Source of the DNA: Pseudanabaena sp. UWO311
Lineage (GTDB): Bacteria; Cyanobacteriota; Cyanobacteriia; Pseudanabaenales; Pseudanabaenaceae
NCBI RefSeq assembly: GCF_006937785.1
Contig: NZ_SJEE01000011.1
Span: forward strand, 1 to 64,000
Length of the DNA: 64,000 nt
Direction: 5' to 3'
Shown: one piece after another, positions 45,002 through 53,760 of the stretch
Position numbering within the stretch: position 1 is the first letter of the stretch
Layout of the letters: each line of letters opens with the position of its first letter
The notes under the pieces: generated by a model
The model's input: the letters and a program-made list of their open reading frames with translations, nothing else
What the model was told of the DNA's origin: nothing
Databases searched by the model: none
Program-made: the position numbers and the translations under genes

Positions 45002-46303
45002 ATGGATTTCGGTGTAGGTTTTCTTTCCAACAACATAATGTTGCCTTTCCTAGATTTTTTCTACGGCATCGTGCCGAACTATGGACTGGCAATTATTGCA
45101 TTAACGTTGGTTGTCCGTTTTGTGTTGTTTCCCGTTAGCGCTAATCAGCTTCGCAGTATGCGTCGCATGAAAATCGCTAATCCTGTGATGCAACAAAGAA
45201 TCAAAGAAGTTCAAGAGCGATATAAGAGCGATCCTGCCAAGCAACAAGAAGAGCTAGCCAAGGTCAACTCCGCTAACTTCAAAGAATTTGGAAATCCTTT
45301 GTCGGGATGTCTACCTGCACTAATTCAGTTACCAATCCTGTTTGCTTTGTTTGCAACCTTAAGAGGATCGCCATTTGCAGATATTAATTATTCTCTAAAC
45401 TTTCAGATTGCGACTCCCGAAAATCAAGCAGAGATTCAACATCAGCCTTTTACCTCACCTAGCCAGAACGTTTATTTTGCCGATCGCGTGCATTTCCCAG
45501 TTCTTGCAACCGCTGTAAACGGTACTAACTTGGCGATCGGTGATCAGTCAAAGATTGTTTTACAGACTTCTCTAGGAAAAGATTTTAACGCTCTAGCTAC
45601 TGAGTATCCAGATGTAGAGTTGACAACTAGATGGAAAGTCACCAAGGGACAAGACTTAGTCGAGCTTCTAGATGATGGAACTGTAATTGCCAAGCAAGCT
45701 GGTGAAGTTACTGTCCAAGCAACAGTACCTGGATTAGCTTCAAATAAAGGATTCCTATTTATTAAAGCTCTTGGTAAGACTGGTGTTACGAACGCTGATG
45801 GCAGCATTAACTGGGATATCGTGATCATGGTATTGGGATTTGGCATCAGTCTTTATGCCAACCAAAATATTTCGAGTGGATCTACTCCTAAGCCCATCAA
45901 TGCCACACCTGAAGCTTCGCAACAGGACACGATGAACAAACTCACACCAATTATTTTCTCTGGTATGTTTTTGTTCTTCCCACTGCCATCTGGTGTCATG
46001 CTCTACATGTTGATTGCAAATATTTTCCAAACTTTGCAAGCTTTTATTGTTGCTAAAGAACCACTTCCTGAAAACTTGCAAAAGTTGGTTGCGGTTTCGG
46101 CGAATTCTGCCCCTTCTGCCAAAGCAATCTCTAAGTCTGACGCTAAAACTAGCGTCTCTAGCAAATCTGAAACTACTAAGACTGTTGATACAAAAGCTAA
46201 AGTTGTAGTTGACGATAAAGACCAAGATACTAAGAGTCCGACGAAGTCTGCTTTACCATTTGAGCCTAACTCTTCCAATAAGAAAAAGAAGAAAGGTTCT
46301 TAA
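45002..46303 (+). CDS. yidC: YidC/Oxa1 membrane insertase with periplasmic Ig-like (Big_2-type) insertion
   Basis: NYGLAIIALTLVVRFVLFPVSANQLRSMRRMK, NPLSGCLPALIQLPILFALFATLR; insertion WKVTKGQDLVELLDDGTVIAKQAGEVTVQATV. Confidence 0.95.
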   Translation: MDFGVGFLSNNIMLPFLDFFYGIVPNYGLAIIALTLVVRFVLFPVSANQLRSMRRMKIANPVMQQRIKEVQERYKSDPAKQQEELAKVNSANFKEFGNPLSGCLPALIQLPILFALFATLRGSPFADINYSLNFQIATPENQAEIQHQPFTSPSQNVYFADRVHFPVLATAVNGTNLAIGDQSKIVLQTSLGKDFNALATEYPDVELTTRWKVTKGQDLVELLDDGTVIAKQAGEVTVQATVPGLASNKGFLFIKALGKTGVTNADGSINWDIVIMVLGFGISLYANQNISSGSTPKPINATPEASQQDTMNKLTPIIFSGMFLFFPLPSGVMLYMLIANIFQTLQAFIVAKEPLPENLQKLVAVSANSAPSAKAISKSDAKTSVSSKSETTKTVDTKAKVVVDDKDQDTKSPTKSALPFEPNSSNKKKKKGS

Positions 46304-46384
46304 TTAAATTGGGTGGCGTTTTACGTCACCCAATTTAGTATTGAAGTTATATTTAATAGAAATTTGATCAGGTAAGTAGGGTTT

Positions 46385-46903
46385 ATGGAAGATACTTCAG
46401 CAGGTGCAAATTGGCTGCAAGAGCTTTTAAGTTTGATGGGTTATGCGACTTCGGTTGATATTCGTCTTGCCGAGGTATCTCCAGAACAAGTTACTGCTGG
46501 CTCTCGGAACTATTGGCTAGAAATAAATTCTGATGGTTTGCAGGAGCAGCAAATTCAAAGATTGATTGGGAAAGACGGGATAGTAATTGATTCGTTACAG
46601 TATTTGTCTAGCATTCTTCTGAATCGTCATTTACCTTCAGAAATAGCAGAAACAGAAAATCGTAATTTTTATACAGTCGAATTAAATGGCTATCGGTCAA
46701 ATCGTATAGCTGACTTACAGGCTTTGGCAGAAAATGCGGTGCAGCAGGTTCGCGAGACGCAAACTGAGTTTGTCATTAAGCAATTGTCGTCCGCCGATCG
46801 CAGGCATATTCACCAGCTTTTAGAAGGTTTTCCAGATATTGAAACCCATAGTCAGGGTCGAGAGCCAAATCGTCATTTGATTGTTAAGTTGGTGCAGAGT
46901 TGA
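46385..46903 (+). CDS. khpB: Jag/KhpB KH-R3H RNA-binding protein
   Basis: LIGKDGIVIDSLQYLSSILLN; SSADRRHIHQLLEGFPDIETHSQGREPNRHLIV (R3H). Confidence 0.9.
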   Translation: MEDTSAGANWLQELLSLMGYATSVDIRLAEVSPEQVTAGSRNYWLEINSDGLQEQQIQRLIGKDGIVIDSLQYLSSILLNRHLPSEIAETENRNFYTVELNGYRSNRIADLQALAENAVQQVRETQTEFVIKQLSSADRRHIHQLLEGFPDIETHSQGREPNRHLIVKLVQS

Positions 46904-47406
46904 TGGAAAAGTTATATATACCTCAGATCGCGAGAGCCGTGGATGCGACTGAAACTTTTGATTTCAAAGAATTTATTGAGGGGCTAGAGACATTAACTCC
47001 TGTCCAAGGTGTGATTAGTGTCAGGCATGTTGGTTCTTTTCTCGAAGTTAGTTCTAAAGCTTCGACGATTATGACTTTGACTTGCGATCGCACGTTAGTG
47101 CAATTTAACTATAGGTTGGCGATTAACAATTCTGAGAGGATTTGTCTGGCTGAGCCTTTGCCAGAAAGTGAGTACCCTAGAGAGCGAGAAATTGAAGCAG
47201 ATGACTTAGTCGAGTCTATATCTCCTAGTGGTTATTTTGATCCTAAGGCTTGGCTATATGAGCAATTAATTTTAGCTATTCCCTATCCGAAGATTGCACC
47301 TGATGCGCCTGCTCTTGAAATTACTGATGCAAATAGTTTTGACGGTTCAACGGCTACCATCGATAAGCGGTGGGAAATATTAAATTCATTAAAATTACCT
47401 GAATAA
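46900..47406 (+). CDS. YceD/DUF177 family protein
   Basis: CDRTLVQFNYRLAI; DKRWEILNSLKLPE C-terminus. Confidence 0.85.
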   Translation: MMEKLYIPQIARAVDATETFDFKEFIEGLETLTPVQGVISVRHVGSFLEVSSKASTIMTLTCDRTLVQFNYRLAINNSERICLAEPLPESEYPREREIEADDLVESISPSGYFDPKAWLYEQLILAIPYPKIAPDAPALEITDANSFDGSTATIDKRWEILNSLKLPE

Positions 47407-47447
47407 AAAGGGCGTGCTTTGCACGCCCTTTTTATTCAGGTAATTTT
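47391..47447. terminator. 27-bp perfect hairpin whose arm contains the last codons and stop of DUF177
   Basis: aaaattacctgaataaaaagggcgtgc-ttt-gcacgccctttttattcaggtaatttt. Confidence 0.88.
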
Positions 47448-47516
47448 TTAAAAGTGTTGCAAAGCAACACTTTTAAAAAATTTTCGGTTTGAGTTAAAGC
47501 GCAACGCGCTGTATGT

Positions 47517-49139
47517 TTATCCAGCGCAGGCAAATAACTTTTCTAATTGTGATTTTTCTGTAGGATTTTCGATAGTTTGAGCAATTTCCTTGGCTTTATC
47601 GTGTTGACCGATTGCCCAATAGGTACTGCTGATATCTGAGTAAGCTCTAGATCGAATGTTGGGATCTGGTGCAGTTTTGGCGATCGCAAGACTCTCTTCC
47701 AAAATTGGCACTACCTTTTCAGTTAGCCCAAATTCACCATAGGTACTGGCAATAATATTGAAAGCGAAGAGACGATCAATGGGTTGTGGTAGCGCTTTGG
47801 CGATTGCTAAGGATTGATCCCAAGCTTTAGTCGCTAAATCAGTCGATTTAATGATTTGATACTGGCGACCGATTTCTACTAGTAGCGTAAAGACATCCAT
47901 TGAAGGTGCAACCGCACTTAGTCCTTGCAGACTTTGATCAAATAATTTGATAGCCTCATCGTTTTTCTTGTCCTTGGTATAGGCGATCGCGACATTAGCA
48001 ATACCCACACTTTTTTCAACCGATTTATTATCAAGGTTGCCAATAACTTCTAGGGATTTGTCATATTGCTTTGATACTAGGTATTGATTAGCAACCAAAA
48101 AAAGCGATCTCGTCTTTAAGAGTTCAGCATTGGCAGTCGCAGATTGTTCGACAGCTTTAGGATCGGGTATAGCCTTTTCATCTGGCGTATCAGCTTTTAA
48201 GGCTTTATTTGCTAGTTTCGGAGCAGTTTTTTTAGTGGTTTTGGCATTCTTGGCTGCTTCTTTTGCTGAGGAGATCGCATTATCACGCATGGCATCAAAC
48301 TCTTGGAAGACAGCATTTAATGAGGCGATCGCTTTAGCATGATTTCCTGATTGTGCGTAGCTACCTGTAATTTCAACTCTAGCTCTAGTCTTAAGATTGG
48401 GATCTTCGATCATTGGTAACAAATCTGTTGCTGCTGAAATCGAAGCTTCAGAATTAAAATCATCACCTATTTCAGTGTAGACATTGGCGATCGCGGCAAA
48501 AGCTCGCGCTCGCACATAGGAGTCAATGATTTCAGGTGTTGCCTTAGTTGCGTCAGCTAGTAAGTTTTGAGCATTCTCCTTTTTATCTGCTTCCCCATAG
48601 GCTTGAGCGATTTTGATGTTGGCAAAAACTCTATCGACTGGATCAGGTAGTGTTTTGGCGATCGCTAAAGCGTCATTTAGCGCATTCACCGCCAGTTTAG
48701 GCTGCTCAGCTTTGGTTAGACGACCTGCTGTATCCAATAGCGCAAAAGCTTGAAGGGATGGCGTAGTGATCGTACTGGCTGTGGTTAAGCTTTTTTCTAA
48801 AACTTTTTTGGCTTGGTCGGGACGCTGCAATTCTAAATATTTGCCTGCAATTTCAGTATAGGCTGCAACTTTGGCTTCGGGAGATGTCCCTGCATCTGCC
48901 AATGATACGAAGCACTGAAGTGGAACTCCCTGAAATTTTGCTTCTCCAGAATTTTTGGGACTAGCTGCCCATACTGCACTTGTTGTGGCTAGATTGACTA
49001 ACAATGCTAAGCAGCTAGCCAGCAGCCGCATCCATATTGTTCGCATAGTTAATTTTGTCCTTGCGTAAATTATTGCGTGGGATATCTTTGAGATTCTACC
49101 CAATTCGTTAGCGATCGCACCTATAGATATCGCTATCAA
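47517..49139 (-). CDS. secreted TPR-repeat protein
   Basis: repeated AIAKTLPDPVDRVFANIKIAQAYGE-like units; the true start may be internal (MRTIWMRLLAS). Confidence 0.8.
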   Translation of the reverse strand: MIAISIGAIANELGRISKISHAIIYARTKLTMRTIWMRLLASCLALLVNLATTSAVWAASPKNSGEAKFQGVPLQCFVSLADAGTSPEAKVAAYTEIAGKYLELQRPDQAKKVLEKSLTTASTITTPSLQAFALLDTAGRLTKAEQPKLAVNALNDALAIAKTLPDPVDRVFANIKIAQAYGEADKKENAQNLLADATKATPEIIDSYVRARAFAAIANVYTEIGDDFNSEASISAATDLLPMIEDPNLKTRARVEITGSYAQSGNHAKAIASLNAVFQEFDAMRDNAISSAKEAAKNAKTTKKTAPKLANKALKADTPDEKAIPDPKAVEQSATANAELLKTRSLFLVANQYLVSKQYDKSLEVIGNLDNKSVEKSVGIANVAIAYTKDKKNDEAIKLFDQSLQGLSAVAPSMDVFTLLVEIGRQYQIIKSTDLATKAWDQSLAIAKALPQPIDRLFAFNIIASTYGEFGLTEKVVPILEESLAIAKTAPDPNIRSRAYSDISSTYWAIGQHDKAKEIAQTIENPTEKSQLEKLFACAG

Positions 49140-49192
49140 AACCTAAGAAGTAAGTGGCGGCGCAAAGCGCCGCCACTTACTTCTTAGGTTTT
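49138..49192. repeat. 26-bp perfect inverted repeat, AAA loop
   Basis: aaaacctaagaagtaagtggcggcgc-aaa-gcgccgccacttacttcttaggtttt. Confidence 0.92.
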
Positions 49193-49376
49193 GTCCCAAA
49201 CCAGCAGCCTGTCGGAGATATCAAAAATCCTTCTTGTTAGGGTGTGTTAGCCATAGAGCTATCTTTACGAATATCAAGTTTGTCTGTCTAAAGGCAGAAA
49301 ATATAAAGAGAGATTGCAGATTTCTAAACAATCTGTTACATTACTAAATATAAATTAACTGAAAGGTAATTCGATT

Positions 49377-49529
49377 ATGTCTGACGAAAGCCGTAACGTA
49401 TGGAATTGGGGTTTCACTTCTGGTGCTGAAAACTGGAATGGACGCTTAGCAATGATCGGATTTGTATCTGCATTGGCGATCGAATTAATTAGCGGTCAAG
49501 GTGTATTGCACTTCTGGGGCATCCTGTAA
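49377..49529 (+). CDS. high-light-inducible protein (single-helix)
   Basis: below the ORF-track cutoff; [50 protein letters not shown]. Confidence 0.95.
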   Translation: MSDESRNVWNWGFTSGAENWNGRLAMIGFVSALAIELISGQGVLHFWGIL

Positions 49530-49538
49530 TTTTTAATA

Positions 49539-49588
49539 TTTAGCCAATAAAAAAGCCTCGACTAGTCGAGGCTTTTTTATTGGCTAAA
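49539..49588. terminator. perfect 50-bp spacerless palindrome between convergent hli and rpsF
   Basis: tttagccaataaaaaagcctcgact|agtcgaggcttttttattggctaaa. Confidence 0.88.
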
Positions 49589-49606
49589 AAAAGGTGTACA
49601 CCTTTT

Positions 49607-50005
49607 TTATTCGGCAGCAGCAACAGCTACGTCAGCATCAGCTACATCGGTAGCAGCAGCTTCTTCAGCATCAGGAATAATTGCTTCAGCATCTTCTGCG
49701 TCAACAGCTTCTGGCTCTAGTTTGATTGTCATATAACGAATTACGTCATCGCCAAGACGCATGGATCTTTCTAGGCTTTCGATGGTCTTAGGAGTCGCTG
49801 TGTAATTTACTTGAATGTAAATGCCTTCGCGGTGACCTTTAATGTCATAGGCTAATCTGCGTCTGCCACGATGTTGAATCGTAATATCTTCGGATTCTTG
49901 TTGTACTAAGAAGTCTTGATATTTTGCGATCGCGGCATCGGCTTCCTGATCGGGAAGATCGGGACGCAGGATATACATGGTTTCGTACAAACGCTTAACA
50001 GTCAT
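49607..50005 (-). CDS. rpsF: 30S ribosomal protein S6
   Basis: [42 protein letters not shown]; acidic/Ala-rich tail. Confidence 0.95.
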   Translation of the reverse strand: MTVKRLYETMYILRPDLPDQEADAAIAKYQDFLVQQESEDITIQHRGRRRLAYDIKGHREGIYIQVNYTATPKTIESLERSMRLGDDVIRYMTIKLEPEAVDAEDAEAIIPDAEEAAATDVADADVAVAAAE

Positions 50006-50117
50006 TGAATTTTTTCCTTACGGTCAGTATTTGGCTTCTGAAGGTTTAAGTACAGAAGCAAGGATCTATCATCATATCGTGTTAAGGCATTCAGTAAAAC
50101 AGATTTTTATAAAACAC

Positions 50118-50247
50118 CAGTAATTCTCATTATAAAAATCGTTTTTTGAAAGCCCAGCTTAGGCAGGCTTTCAAAAAAACGATTTTTATGTTTCCAACGC
50201 CAAAGGGGTTGGAAACATAAAAATCAGTTTAATAATTAGAATTGCTG
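50118..50247. repeat. MITE-like element with inverted termini (AGYAATTCTC family)
   Basis: cagtaattctcattataaaaatc ... aaaaatcagtttaataattagaattgctg with two internal hairpins. Confidence 0.75.
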
Positions 50248-50307
50248 ATACTTGGGGATTGAATCGTCCTTTTTATATCTTGCGATGCTATAGCTGTTGC
50301 CAAATGT

Positions 50308-50370
50308 AATTAAAACCCAAGAATTGATTGACGGCGCGAAGAGCCGTCAATCAATTCTTGGGTTTTAATT
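50308..50370. repeat. 28-bp perfect inverted repeat
   Basis: aattaaaacccaagaattgattgacggc-gcgaaga-gccgtcaatcaattcttgggttttaatt. Confidence 0.92.
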
Positions 50371-50484
50371 TAGTTCTACTCCCAGTCTAAAAAGAATAAT
50401 TAGCGGCGCGGAGCGCCGCACCACTAATTATTAGGGGCTAATGAGTACACACAAGTCTCTCTGTCTTCGTTTCAATGTGTCTAA

Positions 50485-50564
50485 GCTCCCTAAATCCCCC
50501 AATTCTGGGGGGACTTTGAAAGAATTTTATTTTCTTGTTCCCTCAGAATTGGGGGTTAGGGGGC
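50485..50564. repeat. MITE-like element with CCCCCAATTCTGGGGG-type inverted termini
   Basis: gctccctaaatcccccaattctgggggga ... tccctcagaattgggggttagggggc. Confidence 0.8.
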
Positions 50565-50780
50565 AGATAATTTTTGACTAAACTAGGTTTTATGACTTAT
50601 GTGTACACGGTAGTTATTAGGGGGAAGGGATTAACACAAGCGGCGACAGCCGTATACAAAAAAGATAATGGTTATCGCGGAGAGATAACTTTTGTATTTT
50701 GGACTAATTTTATATATTAATCGTACAATTACAGTAAGTGGATCAAAAAGCCATTTAGCTTAGGCGCAATTAGAGACAGA

Positions 50781-51926
50781 GTGAAAAATATGGCAGTGAA
50801 AACTAATACGATCGCGGATGTCTTGATTGTCGAAGATGAACTTGTAGCAGCAAATGCCCTATCAGATGTTTTAGCTGATATGGGCTATCGAGTTCTGGCT
50901 ATAGCTGATAGTAGTGATGATGCAATTACTTCAATCCGTCATCAGGTTCCAGATATTGTTTTGATGGATATTAAACTTAGAGGCTCAGTTAGTGGGATCA
51001 CTGCGGCTGATGAGATTCATAAGATCGCCTCTATCCCCGTAATTTATCTAACAGCTTTTAGCGATCCTGAGACTTTAGAACAAGCGATCGCTACTTCTCC
51101 CTACGGATATCTTACTAAGCCACTTAGATATGCGGAAGTTAATGTTGCGATTATGCTGGCTTTGAAAAAGCATCATGAAGAAAAAATATTACAAGAAGCG
51201 CTGGATAAAGAAAAAGAGCTTCATATTTTAAAGTCTCGTTTACTTGCTATGGCATCCCATGAATTTTCAACGCCAATGTCAGTAATTCGATTATTAATTT
51301 GGAAATTACAAACCTTTGAAGAGCAACTGACTAAAGAAAGTAGAGCCAAAAATCTTGCTTCTATTCAATCAGCTATTAAAGATATTAACTGGTTACTTGA
51401 AGAGGTAAAATTTATTGCTTGTTCGGAGTCAGGGAAATTCCCATTTAGTCCTGAAAGTGTAGATGCGATCGCCTATTGTCAGCAATTGGTAGATAGCTTT
51501 GAGACAGAAGATAGTATTCGTAAATGTCGGATTAAATTTCATAGTCATGGACAATGTAAAAAATTGAAGCTTGACAAGAAACTGCTATGGCATATATTTA
51601 TGAATCTAGTCTCTAATGCTATTAAATATTCCTACGAAGGGGGGACTATTGATGTGGAGTTGATTTGTGAGTCAAAGCAGTTATTTTTAAGTATTAGAGA
51701 TCATGGTATTGGTATACCTGACGAGTATTTAAATAATTTATTTTTGCCATTTTTGAGGGCTGAAAATGTTGGATCTGTCAAGGGTTTAGGAATGGGGTTA
51801 TATATAGTAAAGCAAGCTGTAGAGGCTCATTCTGGCAAGATTGCTGTTGAGAGTGAAGTCAATATGGGGACAAAGTTTACAGTTGTTTTGCCTTCAGCGG
51901 ATATTGATAAAAGTGTGAAGAATTGA
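50781..51926 (+). CDS. REC-HisKA-HATPase hybrid sensor kinase
   Basis: LIVEDEL/IVLMDIKLRG REC; MASHEFSTPMSVIRLL; NLVSNAIKYSYEGG; GLGMGLYIVKQAV. Confidence 0.9.
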   Translation: MKNMAVKTNTIADVLIVEDELVAANALSDVLADMGYRVLAIADSSDDAITSIRHQVPDIVLMDIKLRGSVSGITAADEIHKIASIPVIYLTAFSDPETLEQAIATSPYGYLTKPLRYAEVNVAIMLALKKHHEEKILQEALDKEKELHILKSRLLAMASHEFSTPMSVIRLLIWKLQTFEEQLTKESRAKNLASIQSAIKDINWLLEEVKFIACSESGKFPFSPESVDAIAYCQQLVDSFETEDSIRKCRIKFHSHGQCKKLKLDKKLLWHIFMNLVSNAIKYSYEGGTIDVELICESKQLFLSIRDHGIGIPDEYLNNLFLPFLRAENVGSVKGLGMGLYIVKQAVEAHSGKIAVESEVNMGTKFTVVLPSADIDKSVKN

Positions 51927-52451
51927 AAAACCCACAAATTAAAATTTATGTATAAAACCAAGCAAAATGCAATATAAAACCCTAAAATCTTTGCTGTCCG
52001 CGCAGTGGATGATAAAGATTTTTGATATATTGTTTAATCATTTTGAGGTTCCTATTTAGCCATTTCTATTAGGATATAAAGTGCCAAAAATGAGGGTTAG
52101 CACTTTACCAACACTGTCATTTTTTGAGATCTAATCTTTATGGATATTGGTGACTATAGCAATAGTTTCTATTTTTATGTCTTTGGAGATAACTCTTTAG
52201 ACTTATTTTTATTTCTAGTTTTATGGTGATTATCTCTTGGATTTATAAGAAATAATAACTTGCAAGGTATATGGAGTAAGAATTATTTGGTTTGATGCGG
52301 TTGTAAATTGCTTTGTAATCACTGATTAAAAATGTGTTTAACAATACTTTACATATTCTGGAAACAGATGTAAGGTTTTACCCATGTTAAAAGTCTGTAT
52401 CAATTTTCCTTTATTACTGCATAGACCATGTTTCCTAAAGGAGGTAACGAC

Positions 52452-52484
52452 ATGACAGAACTGGGGATGAGCTTCAAGGCTTAA
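52452..52484 (+). CDS. candidate 10-aa micro-ORF MTELGMSFKA with consensus Shine-Dalgarno
   Basis: AAAGGAGGTaacgacATGACAGAACTGGGGATGAGCTTCAAGGCTTAA. Confidence 0.35.
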   Translation: MTELGMSFKA

Positions 52485-52804
52485 TTATCGACTGCTTACT
52501 TGTTGTGAGCAACGTGACTAAACAAAAACTTTTTAAAAACTCAACGCATATAGAAGTTTGGTCACAAGTTGTTGGCAACGAGATTATTAACCGTCTCACA
52601 AAATTTACTTTGGGTAATACCAATTCTCAAAATTGCAACGCCATTTTGAGAAATTACAATCCTTCTAATGAGTTTGGGTTTTAATTAACTAAAGTGTGAC
52701 TACACTTTAGTTAATTGGTATAAGTTTTAGTTAGCGGCATAGGCTACAAAACTTGCATTATTAACAAATAGTAAAACTAGTGAGACCTCAATATTGGAGG
52801 TTTT

Positions 52805-53578
52805 ATGAATGTTCGTGGAAAAACTGCTCTAATTACTGGAGCTTCGCGAGGTATTGGAAGGGCGATTGCATTGGAACTCGCTCAACAGGGAGTTAAATGC
52901 TTGATCCTAGTTGCTCGCGATCTGGAACGCTTAAATTCTGTTGCTTCAGAAGTGGAAGCTTTTGGAATAGAAGCGGTGAGTTTACCTCTAGATCTATCCC
53001 AGACTGTTGAAGTAAACATTGCGATCGCCCATGTATGGCGTGATTTTGGCCCCATTGATATTCTGGTTAATTGTGCTGGTGTGGCGCATCAATCTTCTTT
53101 TTTGCGATCGCGCTTTCAAGATGTGCAATCGGAAATCGAGGTCAATTTGTTGGGTATGTATGCGATCACGCGGATGGTGGCAAGGCGGATGGCGGTGCTG
53201 CGACATGGCAGCATTGTCAATGTCTCTAGCCTGATGGGTAAGGTGGCTGCGCCGACGATGGCGACTTATTCTGCAACTAAATTTGCGATCGTGGGGTTCA
53301 CTCAGGCTCTGCGTGGTGAGTTGGCTGCTTACAATATCAAGGTGTCGGCGTTACTTCCTTCTCTTACTGATACGGATATGGCGCATGATTTGGAGTGGTT
53401 TCGCTGGGTGGCGATGATGACTCCGAAGCAGGTGGCTAAGGCTCTGATTGCGGGGCTAGAGCGTGAGACTCCTGAAATCCTTGTCGGATGGCAAAGTCAT
53501 CTGGCGGTTTGGGGGCATCGTCTCTTTCCATTCCTAATGGAAAAGGTCTTGCTAATTGCTGCTCCTAAGATTGGATAG
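52805..53578 (+). CDS. short-chain dehydrogenase/reductase
   Basis: ALITGASRGIGRAIALELAQQG, NCAGVA, VNVSSLMG, YSATKFAIVGFTQALRGEL. Confidence 0.95.
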   Translation: MNVRGKTALITGASRGIGRAIALELAQQGVKCLILVARDLERLNSVASEVEAFGIEAVSLPLDLSQTVEVNIAIAHVWRDFGPIDILVNCAGVAHQSSFLRSRFQDVQSEIEVNLLGMYAITRMVARRMAVLRHGSIVNVSSLMGKVAAPTMATYSATKFAIVGFTQALRGELAAYNIKVSALLPSLTDTDMAHDLEWFRWVAMMTPKQVAKALIAGLERETPEILVGWQSHLAVWGHRLFPFLMEKVLLIAAPKIG

Positions 53579-53649
53579 AGTTACAGAAAGAGAAAGATAC
53601 TGTGGCTCTATATTCAAGCACTGGCTAAAAGCTCAAACCCACTGAAACT

Positions 53650-53687
53650 AGTATCCTATAGTCCACTTCAGTGGACTATAGGATACT
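53650..53687. repeat. 17-bp perfect hairpin
   Basis: agtatcctatagtccac-ttca-gtggactataggatact. Confidence 0.85.
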
Positions 53688-53760
53688 TTAAGCACTTGAG
53701 CACTTGGGTCGTAGAAATGGGATTGTAAATTAATTAATAGTGAACAGTAATGCTTATCCG

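Noticed and set aside
45400-45780. Ig-like insertion in YidC as a novel fusion
   Set aside because: From memory, cyanobacterial YidC proteins commonly carry a similar periplasmic segment; not considered new.
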